The notes under the pieces are model-generated. The model made no database searches. It was given only the letters and a program-made list of their open reading frames with translations, and was not told the origin of the DNA. The translations under genes and the position numbers were made by a program. From JAWVFM01 sp963739355 (lineage in GTDB: Bacteria > Actinomycetota > Thermoleophilia > Solirubrobacterales > 70-9): a DNA stretch of 64,000 bases. Location of the stretch: positions 62,001 to 126,000 of the forward strand of contig CAVUAD010000005.1 in NCBI GenBank assembly GCA_963739355.1. Reading direction: 5' to 3'. Shown here piece by piece: positions 54,151 through 61,479 of the stretch (the stretch's first letter is position 1; the number at the start of each line of letters is the position of its first letter).

Positions 54151-54819
54151 TCAGTCCAGCCACCGCGGCTCCTCGAATCCCCCGTACTCCTGAATGGCGC
54201 CGTAGATGTGCTGGACGATGCGCGAGTCGAAGACCGCCAGCGAGCACGTGCCATACGGAAGCTTGTTCCGTTTCCGACCGCTGCTTGACGTCGGGTAGTG
54301 GTTGAGGGAGTGCTTACGAAGGGAAGACCGCGGTAGGTGCGTGGCCTCGAGCCAGTGCCGCTCAATCTCGTCGATCGACAGCCCGTTGTTCGTGTAGACG
54401 TTGAGGCGAAGAGCGATCTTCTTCGGAGCGACTCCGAAGCTCTCGCGAAGAAACCGAGAGAAGAAGGCGACCATGTTCACGTCGGAGTTGCAGAAGATCA
54501 CGACGTTTCGCTCCTTGCTCCCTTCCGCCCAGTAGAGCATGCATCCCGCGCGATGGAGTGGATCGCCTTCGCGGGCACGGAGACGGCCCTCGGCCTGGTA
54601 GGCGCGCCGCCGTTCTCGAAAGAGGTTCGAGAACGTGGCACTGAACGCTTGACGCGCGCGCTCCTGGTTGCGGGCGGTCTGCTCAGCCGTGAGCTCGATG
54701 TCACGAGTCCAGAGATGGACGCTCGACGGCGAGACGCCTAGTCGTCTCGCGATCTGCTTCATCGGCGTGCCCTCCTCTCGGCGCATCCGTCGAGCTTCAG
54801 CCCTCTCTACCGGCTTCAT
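54151..54819 (-). CDS. HTH protein with C-terminal domain reminiscent of LAGLIDADG nucleases
   Basis: 222 residues. An N-terminal helix-turn-helix of resolvase/transposase type (KQIARRLGVSPSSVHLWTRD), a basic linker, and a C-terminal domain with GCMLYWAEGSKERNVVIFCN, SDVNMVAFFSRFLRESFGV and KHSLNHYPTSSSGRKRNKLP. The LYWAEGSK segment resembles the conserved helix of homing-endonuclease-like proteins, but the second acidic motif is not obvious. Base composition is less GC-biased than its neighbours, and a tRNA-Glu lies 94 bases upstream, so horizontal acquisition is likely. DNA-binding is well supported; cleavage is not. Confidence 0.65.
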   Translation of the reverse strand: MKPVERAEARRMRREEGTPMKQIARRLGVSPSSVHLWTRDIELTAEQTARNQERARQAFSATFSNLFRERRRAYQAEGRLRAREGDPLHRAGCMLYWAEGSKERNVVIFCNSDVNMVAFFSRFLRESFGVAPKKIALRLNVYTNNGLSIDEIERHWLEATHLPRSSLRKHSLNHYPTSSSGRKRNKLPYGTCSLAVFDSRIVQHIYGAIQEYGGFEEPRWLD

Positions 54820-54912
54820 CGCGCCCGTACCTCCAGAGTCGCTACGAACATGTGTTCGTATGATGAAGCGAGGTTCGGACAGGTCCGGGCGCCCCTAAAC
54901 TCGTCAGCGCAC

Positions 54913-54985
54913 GGCCCCGTGGTGTACCGGTCAGCACGCAGCCCTTTCAAGGCTGAGGAGCGGAGTTCGATTCTCCCCGGGGCTA
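54913..54985 (+). tRNA. tRNA-Glu (anticodon TTC)
   Basis: Cloverleaf: acceptor GGCCCCG/CGGGGCT with a G-U first pair, D stem GTGT/GCAC, anticodon stem CAGCC/GGCTG with loop CTTTCAA (anticodon TTC at 54946-54948), 5-base variable loop, and T loop TTCGATT. The first T-stem pair is a C-C mismatch. CCA is not encoded. Placed just upstream of lgt. Confidence 0.85.
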
Positions 54986-55021
54986 CTCACCGGTTCAGTT
55001 CCCCGTACCACCGACGCTCGC

Positions 55022-55027
55022 TAGCCT
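55022..55027 (+). promoter_or_regulatory. -10-like TAGCCT before lgt
   Basis: TAGCCT ends 8 bases before the GTG at 55036 with no ribosome-binding site; leaderless start possible. Confidence 0.35.
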
Positions 55028-55035
55028 CAACCGTA

Positions 55036-55791
55036 GTGCAGCCCGAGATCCACTTCGCAGGCCTGACGCTGCAGACGTTCGGGATCTGCTTCGCGTTTGC
55101 CTTCATCGCCTCCGGAGCCCTCGTCGCGAAGCGCCTCGGCGAGCTCGGCAAGCCGGTGGACTGGGCGTACGAGCTGGTCCTGGCGGCCCTTGCCGGCGGG
55201 GTCATCGGCGCCCGCCTCTACTTCATCGTCGACAACTACGACGACGTCAAGAACCACCTTCTGAGCAACATCTTCTCGGGCGCCGGGCTGGTCTGGTACG
55301 GCGGAGCGATCGGCGGAACCATCGGCGTCTGCCTGTGGGCGTGGCGGCGCGGGATGCTCAACCTCGCGCTGCTGGACCTCTGCGCGGCGCCGCTCGCCAT
55401 CGGCTACGCGATCGGCCGCATCGGCTGCCAGCTCTCGGGCGACGGCGACTACGGCAAGCCCTGGAGCGGGCCGTGGGCGATGGCCTACCCGCACGGCACC
55501 GTGCCGACCAACGTCACGGTTCAGCCGACCCCGATCTACGAGACGCTGGCGATGGGGCTCGTCGCCTACCTGCTCTGGCAGTGGCGCGACCGCTTCAGGC
55601 CGGGGATCCTGTTCGCGATCTACCTGATCCTCGCCGGCCTCGAGCGCCTGCTCGTGGAGTTCATCAGGCGCAACCCCGACGTGGCGCTCGGCCTCACGCA
55701 GGCGCAGCTGCTGAGCGTCGGGATGATGCTTGCCGGCGGCACCTGGATCGCCCTCGCCGCGCGGCGCGGAGCCCTGGCCGCGACGGCCTGA
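55036..55791 (+). CDS. lgt: Prolipoprotein diacylglyceryl transferase
   Basis: 251 residues, GTG start (QPEIHFAGLTLQTFG). Seven transmembrane segments. The Lgt signature appears as GRIGCQLSGDGDYG, with YGGAIGGTIGV and PTPIYETLAMG earlier and later. It transfers diacylglycerol to the lipobox cysteine of lipoproteins, such as the S33 peptidase in this window. No lspA is nearby. The open frame upstream crosses the tRNA gene and is not coding. Confidence 0.93.
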   Translation: MQPEIHFAGLTLQTFGICFAFAFIASGALVAKRLGELGKPVDWAYELVLAALAGGVIGARLYFIVDNYDDVKNHLLSNIFSGAGLVWYGGAIGGTIGVCLWAWRRGMLNLALLDLCAAPLAIGYAIGRIGCQLSGDGDYGKPWSGPWAMAYPHGTVPTNVTVQPTPIYETLAMGLVAYLLWQWRDRFRPGILFAIYLILAGLERLLVEFIRRNPDVALGLTQAQLLSVGMMLAGGTWIALAARRGALAATA

Positions 55792-55795
55792 GCCG

Positions 55796-56551
55796 CTACA
55801 CGGAGCGCTGCATCCCGCCGTCGAGCGGGATGATCGTCCCCGTCAGGTAAGCGGCGCGCTCGGAGCAGAGGAAGGCGACGAGGTCGCCGTACTCGTCCGG
55901 GTCGCCGAGCCGTCCGGCGGGCACGTCCTTTGCGGCGCCGGCCTGCATCTCCTCCCAGCCGCCCCAGTTGGAGGCGAGCCGGTCCGTCGCGAAGCGCCCG
56001 GTGCCTACGGTGTTGACCGTGATGCCGCCGGGCGCCACCTCGCGGGCGAGCGTCTTGAAGTACCCCACCGCCGCGAGCCGGTAGGCGTTCGAGAGGTTCA
56101 GCATCTGGATCGGCTCGCGGGTCGTCGAGGATCCGACGTTGACGATGCGGCCGAAACCGCGCTCGCGCATCGCGGGCAGCGCGGCCTCGATCAGCGTGCG
56201 CGGCGCGAGCAGCAGGGAACGGTGGGCGGCCTCCCACTCCTCGGGCGAGTTGTCGAGCGGCCCGCCGTGCGGCGGCCCGCCGGTGTTCAGGACGAGGATC
56301 TCGACCGGGCCGCCGAGGCTGGCCGCGACCTCGCCCGGGAGGCTCGCCATCCGCTCGAGGTCCGCCGTGTCGGCCGCGATCCCGGTGGCGCCGTTTCCCA
56401 CCTCTGCCGCCGCCGCCTCGATCGCCTCCGCGGAGCGGCTCGCCATCGCGACCCTCGCGCCCTCGCGAGCGAGCGCCCCCGCGATTCCGCGCCCGATGCC
56501 CTTGCTGGCGCCCATGACGAGGGCCACGCGTCTGTCGATGCCGAGGTCCAC
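55796..56551 (-). CDS. SDR-fold oxidoreductase lacking the YxxxK pair
   Basis: 251 residues. The nucleotide loop is GASKGIGRGIAGAL, with NTGGPPHG replacing NNAG and the C-terminal GTIIPLDGGMQRSV. Where classical members have Tyr-x3-Lys, this protein has Ser-x3-Arg (SNAYRLAAVGYFKTLARE). The same change occurs in a known FabG-like subgroup (SNALR), so activity on standard carbonyl substrates is uncertain. The catalytic serine in NVGSS is retained. Divergent from the catalase-like gene. Confidence 0.8.
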   Translation of the reverse strand: MDLGIDRRVALVMGASKGIGRGIAGALAREGARVAMASRSAEAIEAAAAEVGNGATGIAADTADLERMASLPGEVAASLGGPVEILVLNTGGPPHGGPLDNSPEEWEAAHRSLLLAPRTLIEAALPAMRERGFGRIVNVGSSTTREPIQMLNLSNAYRLAAVGYFKTLAREVAPGGITVNTVGTGRFATDRLASNWGGWEEMQAGAAKDVPAGRLGDPDEYGDLVAFLCSERAAYLTGTIIPLDGGMQRSV

Positions 56552-56572
56552 GCCGCCAAGTTATCGGTCGGG

Positions 56573-56578
56573 TAGGTT
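56573..56578 (+). promoter_or_regulatory. -10-like TAGGTT, leaderless catalase-like gene
   Basis: TAGGTT ends exactly 7 bases before the ATG at 56586 in a 34-base divergent gap; no ribosome-binding site. Confidence 0.5.
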
Positions 56579-56585
56579 CTGGTCG

Positions 56586-57512
56586 ATGCCGGAGCACCCG
56601 AAGCTCGCGGAGGATCTGGTCGCGACCGCGACCGAGATGTACGGATCGCACCCGGGTGTCAGGTCGCTGCACGCGAAGGGCGCCTTCTGCGACGCCACGT
56701 TCACGGCAACGCCGCGCGCCGCCGCGCTCTGCCGCGCGGCTCACTTCCAGGGTGAGCCCGTCCCGGCGCTGGTGCGCTTCTCCAACGGCAGCGGCAACCC
56801 GCACTCGAACGACGCCAACCGCGAGGCCCACGGCATGGCGGTGAAGCTTCGCCCGCCCGGCGCCGACGAGAACGACATCCTGGCCACGACCACGCCGGCG
56901 TTCGTGATGCGGACGCCCGAGGGCTTCCTCGAGCTCCTGCGCCTGCGGCTCCCCGATCCGCAGACCGGCGAGGCCGACATGGAGGCGCTCGGCAAGTTCC
57001 TGGGTGAGCATCCGGAGGCGATGACCGCCATCGGCGGCACCGCGGGCGTGGAGCCCCCGGCGAGCCTTGCGACCGTCCCCTACTACTCGCCCCACTCCTT
57101 CCGCCTGATCGACGCCGACGGCAACGGCTCGTGGGTGCGCTACCGGTGGCGCCCCGACGCGGGCGAGGAGCGGATGCCGGACGACGACGCCCAGGCCCGC
57201 GGGCGCGACTATCTCTTCGAGGACCTCGCCAGGCGACTGGAGGCCGCGCCCATCTCCTTCCAGCTTCTCCTCCAGCTGCCCCGCGAGGACGATCCCATCG
57301 ACGACGCGACCGCCCTGTGGCCCGACGACCGCGAGCTGGTCGAGGCAGGGCGGCTGGAGATCACCGCCTCGGTGGAGGACCCGGAGCACGACGGCCACAT
57401 CGACGTCTTCGACCCGACTCGCGTCGGCGACAGCATCGAGCTCTCCGACGACCCGATCCTGCGTATCCGCCACGACGCGTATTCGGTCTCCGCGTACAAG
57501 CGCCTTGGGTGA
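56586..57512 (+). CDS. Small heme catalase-related protein (SrpA-like)
   Basis: 308 residues, about 60% of a classical monofunctional catalase, as in the SrpA/catalase-related peroxidase group. The distal histidine is in SLHAKGAFCDATFTAT; the distal asparagine region is RFSNGSGNPHSNDANREAHG. The proximal heme tyrosine region is not certain. Such proteins are peroxidases or have low catalase activity. Cytoplasmic; no signal peptide. Confidence 0.82.
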   Translation: MPEHPKLAEDLVATATEMYGSHPGVRSLHAKGAFCDATFTATPRAAALCRAAHFQGEPVPALVRFSNGSGNPHSNDANREAHGMAVKLRPPGADENDILATTTPAFVMRTPEGFLELLRLRLPDPQTGEADMEALGKFLGEHPEAMTAIGGTAGVEPPASLATVPYYSPHSFRLIDADGNGSWVRYRWRPDAGEERMPDDDAQARGRDYLFEDLARRLEAAPISFQLLLQLPREDDPIDDATALWPDDRELVEAGRLEITASVEDPEHDGHIDVFDPTRVGDSIELSDDPILRIRHDAYSVSAYKRLG

Positions 57513-57533
57513 CCGCGCCGTCGGTCGCGAGAT

Positions 57534-57950
57534 CTAGCCGCGCCCGGCCGAGGAGAGCTTCGCCTCGGGGATCCCGGGCTCGAAGAGCTCGATTGGATTG
57601 CCGGCGGGGTCCTCCACGAGGATCTGCCTGCCGCCGACCCCGGTCACGATGTCGTTGCGGAAGCGCGCTCCGGCGTCCCGCAGCCTGGCGACCGCCCCCT
57701 CCAGGTCGTCGACCTCGAGCTGGATCCGGTTCCAGCCGCCGGGCTCCGGACTGGTCCCGTCCGGCATCGACTGTCCGCCGCCGCCCGGCCCGCCGCCGGG
57801 CGAGCTGAGCACAAAGCGCAGATCGCCGCGCGAGAGCATCGCGAAGGTCGGCGCGGGGTGCATCTCCTCCGTGAAGCCGAGCTGCCCGCAGTAGAAGGCG
57901 ATCGCGGCGTCGACGTCGTCGACGATGTAGCGAACGCTGACCGTGGGCAT
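57534..57950 (-). CDS. VOC-superfamily protein (glyoxalase/bleomycin-resistance fold)
   Basis: 138 residues with two beta-alpha-beta-beta-beta units (VRYIVDDVDAAIAFYCGQLG; NRIQLEVDDLEGAVARLRD and GRQILVEDPAGNPIELFEP). Metal-binding residues are only partly present, so binding or lyase activity cannot be assigned. A glycine-rich loop (GGGPGGGG) joins the halves. Convergent with the catalase-like gene. Confidence 0.75.
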   Translation of the reverse strand: MPTVSVRYIVDDVDAAIAFYCGQLGFTEEMHPAPTFAMLSRGDLRFVLSSPGGGPGGGGQSMPDGTSPEPGGWNRIQLEVDDLEGAVARLRDAGARFRNDIVTGVGGRQILVEDPAGNPIELFEPGIPEAKLSSAGRG

Positions 57951-57962
57951 GCTCCGCGGACC

Positions 57963-58343
57963 CTACTGCTGCATCCCCCAGAACAGCATCGAGTTCTGGT
58001 CGTCGGGATCGACGCGCACGGTGATGCCGGTGCCCGCCTGAATCGACTCGAGGACGCTCGGCTGCATCGACTGGGTGAAGGTCGTCGTGTACGGCTCGCC
58101 GCCGGCCGGCGTGACCTCGACCTCGAAGGCGATCTCCTTGCCGCCGCCCATGTCGGTCTTGCCGGTCTCGCTCATCGACTTGACCGTCGCCGGCGTGTTG
58201 ACGCCCGAGCTGTTGAGCTTGACGGCGCGGTCGCGGTAGGCCGTCGCGTCGGTCATGCCCTCCTTGGTCATCGACTGGCCCGCGCTCTTGGCCATGTCCC
58301 CGGCTTGTGACGCGGCCTCCTTGAACTTGTCCATGAATCCCAT
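57963..58343 (-). CDS. Small protein of unknown function, DUF3592-like
   Basis: 126 residues; AAGGAGG precedes the ATG. An N-terminal helix (MGFMDKFKEAASQAGDMAKS) leads into a beta-rich part (STPATVKSM-like segment, EIAFEVEVTPAGGEPYTT, GTGITVRVDPDD). The pattern of the latter resembles DUF3592. No transmembrane helix. Twelve bases from the VOC gene on the same strand. Confidence 0.55.
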   Translation of the reverse strand: MGFMDKFKEAASQAGDMAKSAGQSMTKEGMTDATAYRDRAVKLNSSGVNTPATVKSMSETGKTDMGGGKEIAFEVEVTPAGGEPYTTTFTQSMQPSVLESIQAGTGITVRVDPDDQNSMLFWGMQQ

Positions 58344-58402
58344 ATGTCTCCTCCTTGAGCTGTGTGACTCTCCGATCCGGTCCTGGATCGACGTTTTTCG
58401 GA

Positions 58403-58476
58403 TGGGCAGTGCCGGACTCGAACCGGCGACCCCCTGCGTGTAAAGCAGGTGCTCTAGCCAACTGAGCTAACCGCCC
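58403..58476 (-). tRNA. tRNA-Val (anticodon TAC)
   Basis: Complete cloverleaf on the minus strand beginning GGGCGGTTAGCTCAGTTGG, anticodon stem CCTGC/GCAGG with loop TTTACAC (TAC), T arm GCCGGTTCGAGTCCGGC, and discriminator A. CCA not encoded. Confidence 0.97.
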
Positions 58477-58483
58477 GGCCGGA

Positions 58484-59008
58484 TTATCCAGCGGCATCGA
58501 TGGCGGCGACGTGCGCCGCGGCGCCAAGCGCCACGAGGTCCTCCGGATGGATCCAGGCGTCGGTCAGCGTCGCCCCTCCGGCGTCGTGGATCGCGTCGCG
58601 CAGCGGGATCGCCCAGCGGTGCTCCAGCAGCGCGATGCCCACCGTCGCGCCCGGCGGAATGTGATCGGCCACGTACCACGCCTCGTCATCCAGGAGGCTG
58701 CCGTCGGCGGCCGCCTCCGCCCCGGCGAGCGCGCCGGCCTCGGCGCCCTCCTCGCCGTCGGCGCCCATCCCGATGAGCGCCCCGGCGAGCGCTCCCATCA
58801 TCTCCGCCTCCTCAGCGCTGAGGTCGCTCACCTCGACCCTCTCGACGTTGTCGGCCTCGTCGCGGTGGACCACCAGCAGGTCGATGACCCGGACGATGTC
58901 GTGCTCGCGAAGCCGCTTGAGCTCGGCGATGACCTTGCCCTCGAACTTCCCCTCCTCGAACGCGACGACGAGGAGCTGAACCGGTCCGAATTCCATGTCG
59001 TTGCCCAT
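58484..59008 (-). CDS. DUF1269/DUF6325-like protein
   Basis: 174 residues. Opening MEFGPVQLLVVAFEEGKFEG and DIVRVIDLLVVHRDEADNVE, then an alanine/glycine-rich segment (MMGALAGALIGMGADGEEG), then HRWAIPLRDAIHDAGG. This matches the DUF1269-type proteins often encoded beside SHOCT proteins. ATG at 59008 is preceded by GGAGG; an ATG at 59023 directly follows the SHOCT gene stop. Function unknown; seven bases from tRNA-Val. Confidence 0.65.
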   Translation of the reverse strand: MGNDMEFGPVQLLVVAFEEGKFEGKVIAELKRLREHDIVRVIDLLVVHRDEADNVERVEVSDLSAEEAEMMGALAGALIGMGADGEEGAEAGALAGAEAAADGSLLDDEAWYVADHIPPGATVGIALLEHRWAIPLRDAIHDAGGATLTDAWIHPEDLVALGAAAHVAAIDAAG

Positions 59009-59023
59009 TTCCGACGCCTCCAT

Positions 59024-59314
59024 CTAGGAGCCCTGGAGCAGCTTGTCGCGCTCCGCCTCGAACTGCTCCTGGGTGAGCACCCCGGAATCGAGCAGGCCCT
59101 TGAGCTTCGTGAGCGCCTCGATCCGGTCCGCCTCCGACGTCGGCGGAGGCGCTGCGGCCGGTGCCGGTGCGGCCGCGGCGGGCTGCGGCGCGGCGGCCTG
59201 TTGCACGGGCATCTCGCCGCCGGACTGCGCCTGGCCGCGTTGCTTTCCCGCCATGTATCCGGCTCCGCCAACCATCGCGGCCCGCAGGAGCGGTCGTCGT
59301 CTCATCAGTGGCAT
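59024..59314 (-). CDS. SHOCT-domain protein with hydrophobic N-terminus
   Basis: 96 residues. Basic-hydrophobic start (MRRRPLLRAAMVGGAGYMAG), an Ala/Pro/Gln linker, and a C-terminal SHOCT motif (IEALTKLKGLLDSGVLTQEQ then FEAERDKLLQ). SHOCT segments act as oligomerisation or tethering elements. Paired with the downstream DUF1269-like gene (adjacent stop and start). Confidence 0.75.
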   Translation of the reverse strand: MPLMRRRPLLRAAMVGGAGYMAGKQRGQAQSGGEMPVQQAAAPQPAAAAPAPAAAPPPTSEADRIEALTKLKGLLDSGVLTQEQFEAERDKLLQGS

Positions 59315-59452
59315 TGCTGCTCCTCGTTTAGGTTCACCAGCACCGGTGGCTTCCTTTTCGAAGAATCGCTCTCCAAGCGCCCTGCCGGGTGTACGGCGAG
59401 TCTCGCGCTTTTGCCGCCGTCCGTCAACGATGCCGGGCGGTTTCGGAGCCGG

Positions 59453-60163
59453 ATGAGCGGCGACCTCGTCGACATCCTCCTGCTGGCCATGCTGGCGGCG
59501 TGCTACCCGACGCTGCTTGCCGCGGTGACGGTGATGCTCCTGCTCCCGGACCCGAGGCGGCTGATGCTCGGCTACCTCCTCGGCGCCTACACGACGAGCA
59601 TCAGCCTCGGCATCCTAGTCGTCTACACGCTGGGCGACTCGTCGGCCGTGAGCTCGCAGAAGCAAACGATCGGCCCGGCTCAGAACCTCGTCCTCGGCGG
59701 TCTCTTCCTGCTCGTTGCGTTCGTCCTCGGGACCGGGCGCGACGCGGGGATCAGGGAGCGAAGGAAGGAGCGCAAGGACGCCAAGCGCGACCCGGAAGCG
59801 GAGGAGAAGTCTCCTCTGACTCAGCGGATGCTTGGCAGCGGGTCGGCGCGGGTCACCTACGCCGCCGGGGTGCTCCTGAGCGTTCCCGGGCTGACGTACC
59901 TGCTCGGCATGCACCACATCGCCGCTCTCGACGTGCCCGTCGCTCCCACCGTCCTGCTGGTGATCGCGTTCGCGGTGGTCCAGCAGGTGCTCCTGGAGGT
60001 GCCGCTGCTGGGCTTCTTCTTCGCGCCCGAGCGAACCCAGGCCGGCGTCGAGCGGTTCCGCGCCTGGCTGGCGCGCAACGGCAGGCGGGGCGCGTTCGCG
60101 GTGACCGCGACCCTGGGCTCGCTGCTCGTGCTGCGCGGCGTGCTGGAGCTCCTCAGCCGATGA
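59453..60163 (+). CDS. GAP-family (LysE-like) membrane protein
   Basis: 236 residues with about six transmembrane segments: LLLAMLAACYPTLLAAVTVML, then MLGYLLGAYTTSISLGILVV, a cytoplasmic charged loop (RRKERKDAKRDPEAEEKS), and VTYAAGVLLSVPGLTYLLGM. This is the GAP/Sap family linked to export of mycobacterial glycopeptidolipids. The stop overlaps the next ATG (ATGA), so it is co-translated with the lipid kinase. Confidence 0.75.
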   Translation: MSGDLVDILLLAMLAACYPTLLAAVTVMLLLPDPRRLMLGYLLGAYTTSISLGILVVYTLGDSSAVSSQKQTIGPAQNLVLGGLFLLVAFVLGTGRDAGIRERRKERKDAKRDPEAEEKSPLTQRMLGSGSARVTYAAGVLLSVPGLTYLLGMHHIAALDVPVAPTVLLVIAFAVVQQVLLEVPLLGFFFAPERTQAGVERFRAWLARNGRRGAFAVTATLGSLLVLRGVLELLSR

Positions 60164-61479
60164 CGGCGCCTGCGACGACATCCTCGGCTCGAAGGCGCGC
60201 GGCGGCGGCCGGCGCCCTCGCTCTGGTGGCGCTCGCGGCCATCCTCGGCGTCGTGCGACTGGTGGAGGGCTTCTCCGGCGGCCTCCTCGTCATGGTCTGC
60301 GCCGTGCTTGCGGTTGCCGGCGCTGCCTACGGGCTCGTGCGGCGCGGGCCGGCGCGGGCAGCCGGCCTCCTCGTGGCCGCCGCGGGCCTGGCCGGCGCCG
60401 TGATCGTCATCCTCGACGACGGGCATTCCGTCGCCGGCATCGCCATCCTCGCGGTTCTCGGGCTCGCGTTGCTGACGGCGCGCGGGGCGTTCACGATTCG
60501 CGTGGCGCTGCCGTCCGTTCCGCCGCCAGGGCGGCCCGTCCTGTTCTTCAACCCGCTCTCCGGGGGCGGCAAGGCAACGCGCTTTCACATCGCGGATGAG
60601 GCCGGGAAGCGCGGGATCGAGGCAATCGAGCTCCGGCGCGAGGACGACCTGGAGTCGCTCGTCAGGGCGGCCGTCGAGCGCGGGGCAGATGCGCTTTCGA
60701 TGGCCGGTGGTGACGGCTCGCAGGCGATCGTCGCCAAGGTCGCCGCCGAGCTGGGGCTGCCATACGCGTGCATCCCTGCGGGGACCCGTAACCACCTGGC
60801 GCTGGACCTCGGCGTGGACCGCGACGACGTCGTCGGCGCCCTCGACGCGTTCGTCGACGGCGGCGAGCGTGTGGTCGACCTCGCCGAGGTCAACGGACGG
60901 GTGTTCGTCAACAACGTCTCGCTCGGCTTCTACGCGGCGGCCGTCCAGAAGGGGGAATACCGAGACGCGAAGCTGCGAACGATGCTGGACATGGTTCCGG
61001 AGGTCCTCGGCCCAGAGGCCACGGGTCTCGACCTTCGCTGGTCGCGCCCGGGCCACGGCGGGCATTACTCGGCGCTGGCGATCCTGGTGTCCAACAACGT
61101 CTACCGGCTGGGCCGGGTGCTGGCCTCCGGAACCCGGCCGCGGCTCGATGCCGGGTTGCTGGGCGTCGCGGTCGTCGGCGGCGATGGGAATAGGCTCACG
61201 AGCTTGACGCGACAACCCCTGGAGCAATGGAGTGCCCCGGCGTTCGAGGTCACGGCGCCCCAGCCCGTCCCGGCCGGGATCGACGGCGAGGCGGCCGTCC
61301 TCGATTCGCCGCTTCGCTTCCGCATCCGCCCGGCGGCGTTGCGCGTCCGCGTCGCCCGCGCGCATCCCGGGGCATCCCCGGCGGCCGGAATGCCGGATGG
61401 ACCGACCGCCGCGATCAGGTCGCTGGCGGCGATCGCCACCGGCCGGGACACGACGCGCGAAGGAGACGGGCATGCGTAA
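60160..61479 (+). CDS. Diacylglycerol kinase-family lipid kinase with N-terminal membrane segments
   Basis: 439 residues. Residues 1-115 contain several hydrophobic helices; the kinase domain begins at VLFFNPLSGGGKATRFHIAD, with the catalytic loop LSMAGGDGSQAIVAKVAAEL and CIPAGTRNHLALDLG. It phosphorylates diacylglycerol, sphingoid or similar lipids. The added membrane region is unusual for this soluble family. It overlaps both neighbours, GAP protein and MFS transporter. Confidence 0.85.
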   Translation: MTAPATTSSARRRAAAAGALALVALAAILGVVRLVEGFSGGLLVMVCAVLAVAGAAYGLVRRGPARAAGLLVAAAGLAGAVIVILDDGHSVAGIAILAVLGLALLTARGAFTIRVALPSVPPPGRPVLFFNPLSGGGKATRFHIADEAGKRGIEAIELRREDDLESLVRAAVERGADALSMAGGDGSQAIVAKVAAELGLPYACIPAGTRNHLALDLGVDRDDVVGALDAFVDGGERVVDLAEVNGRVFVNNVSLGFYAAAVQKGEYRDAKLRTMLDMVPEVLGPEATGLDLRWSRPGHGGHYSALAILVSNNVYRLGRVLASGTRPRLDAGLLGVAVVGGDGNRLTSLTRQPLEQWSAPAFEVTAPQPVPAGIDGEAAVLDSPLRFRIRPAALRVRVARAHPGASPAAGMPDGPTAAIRSLAAIATGRDTTREGDGHA

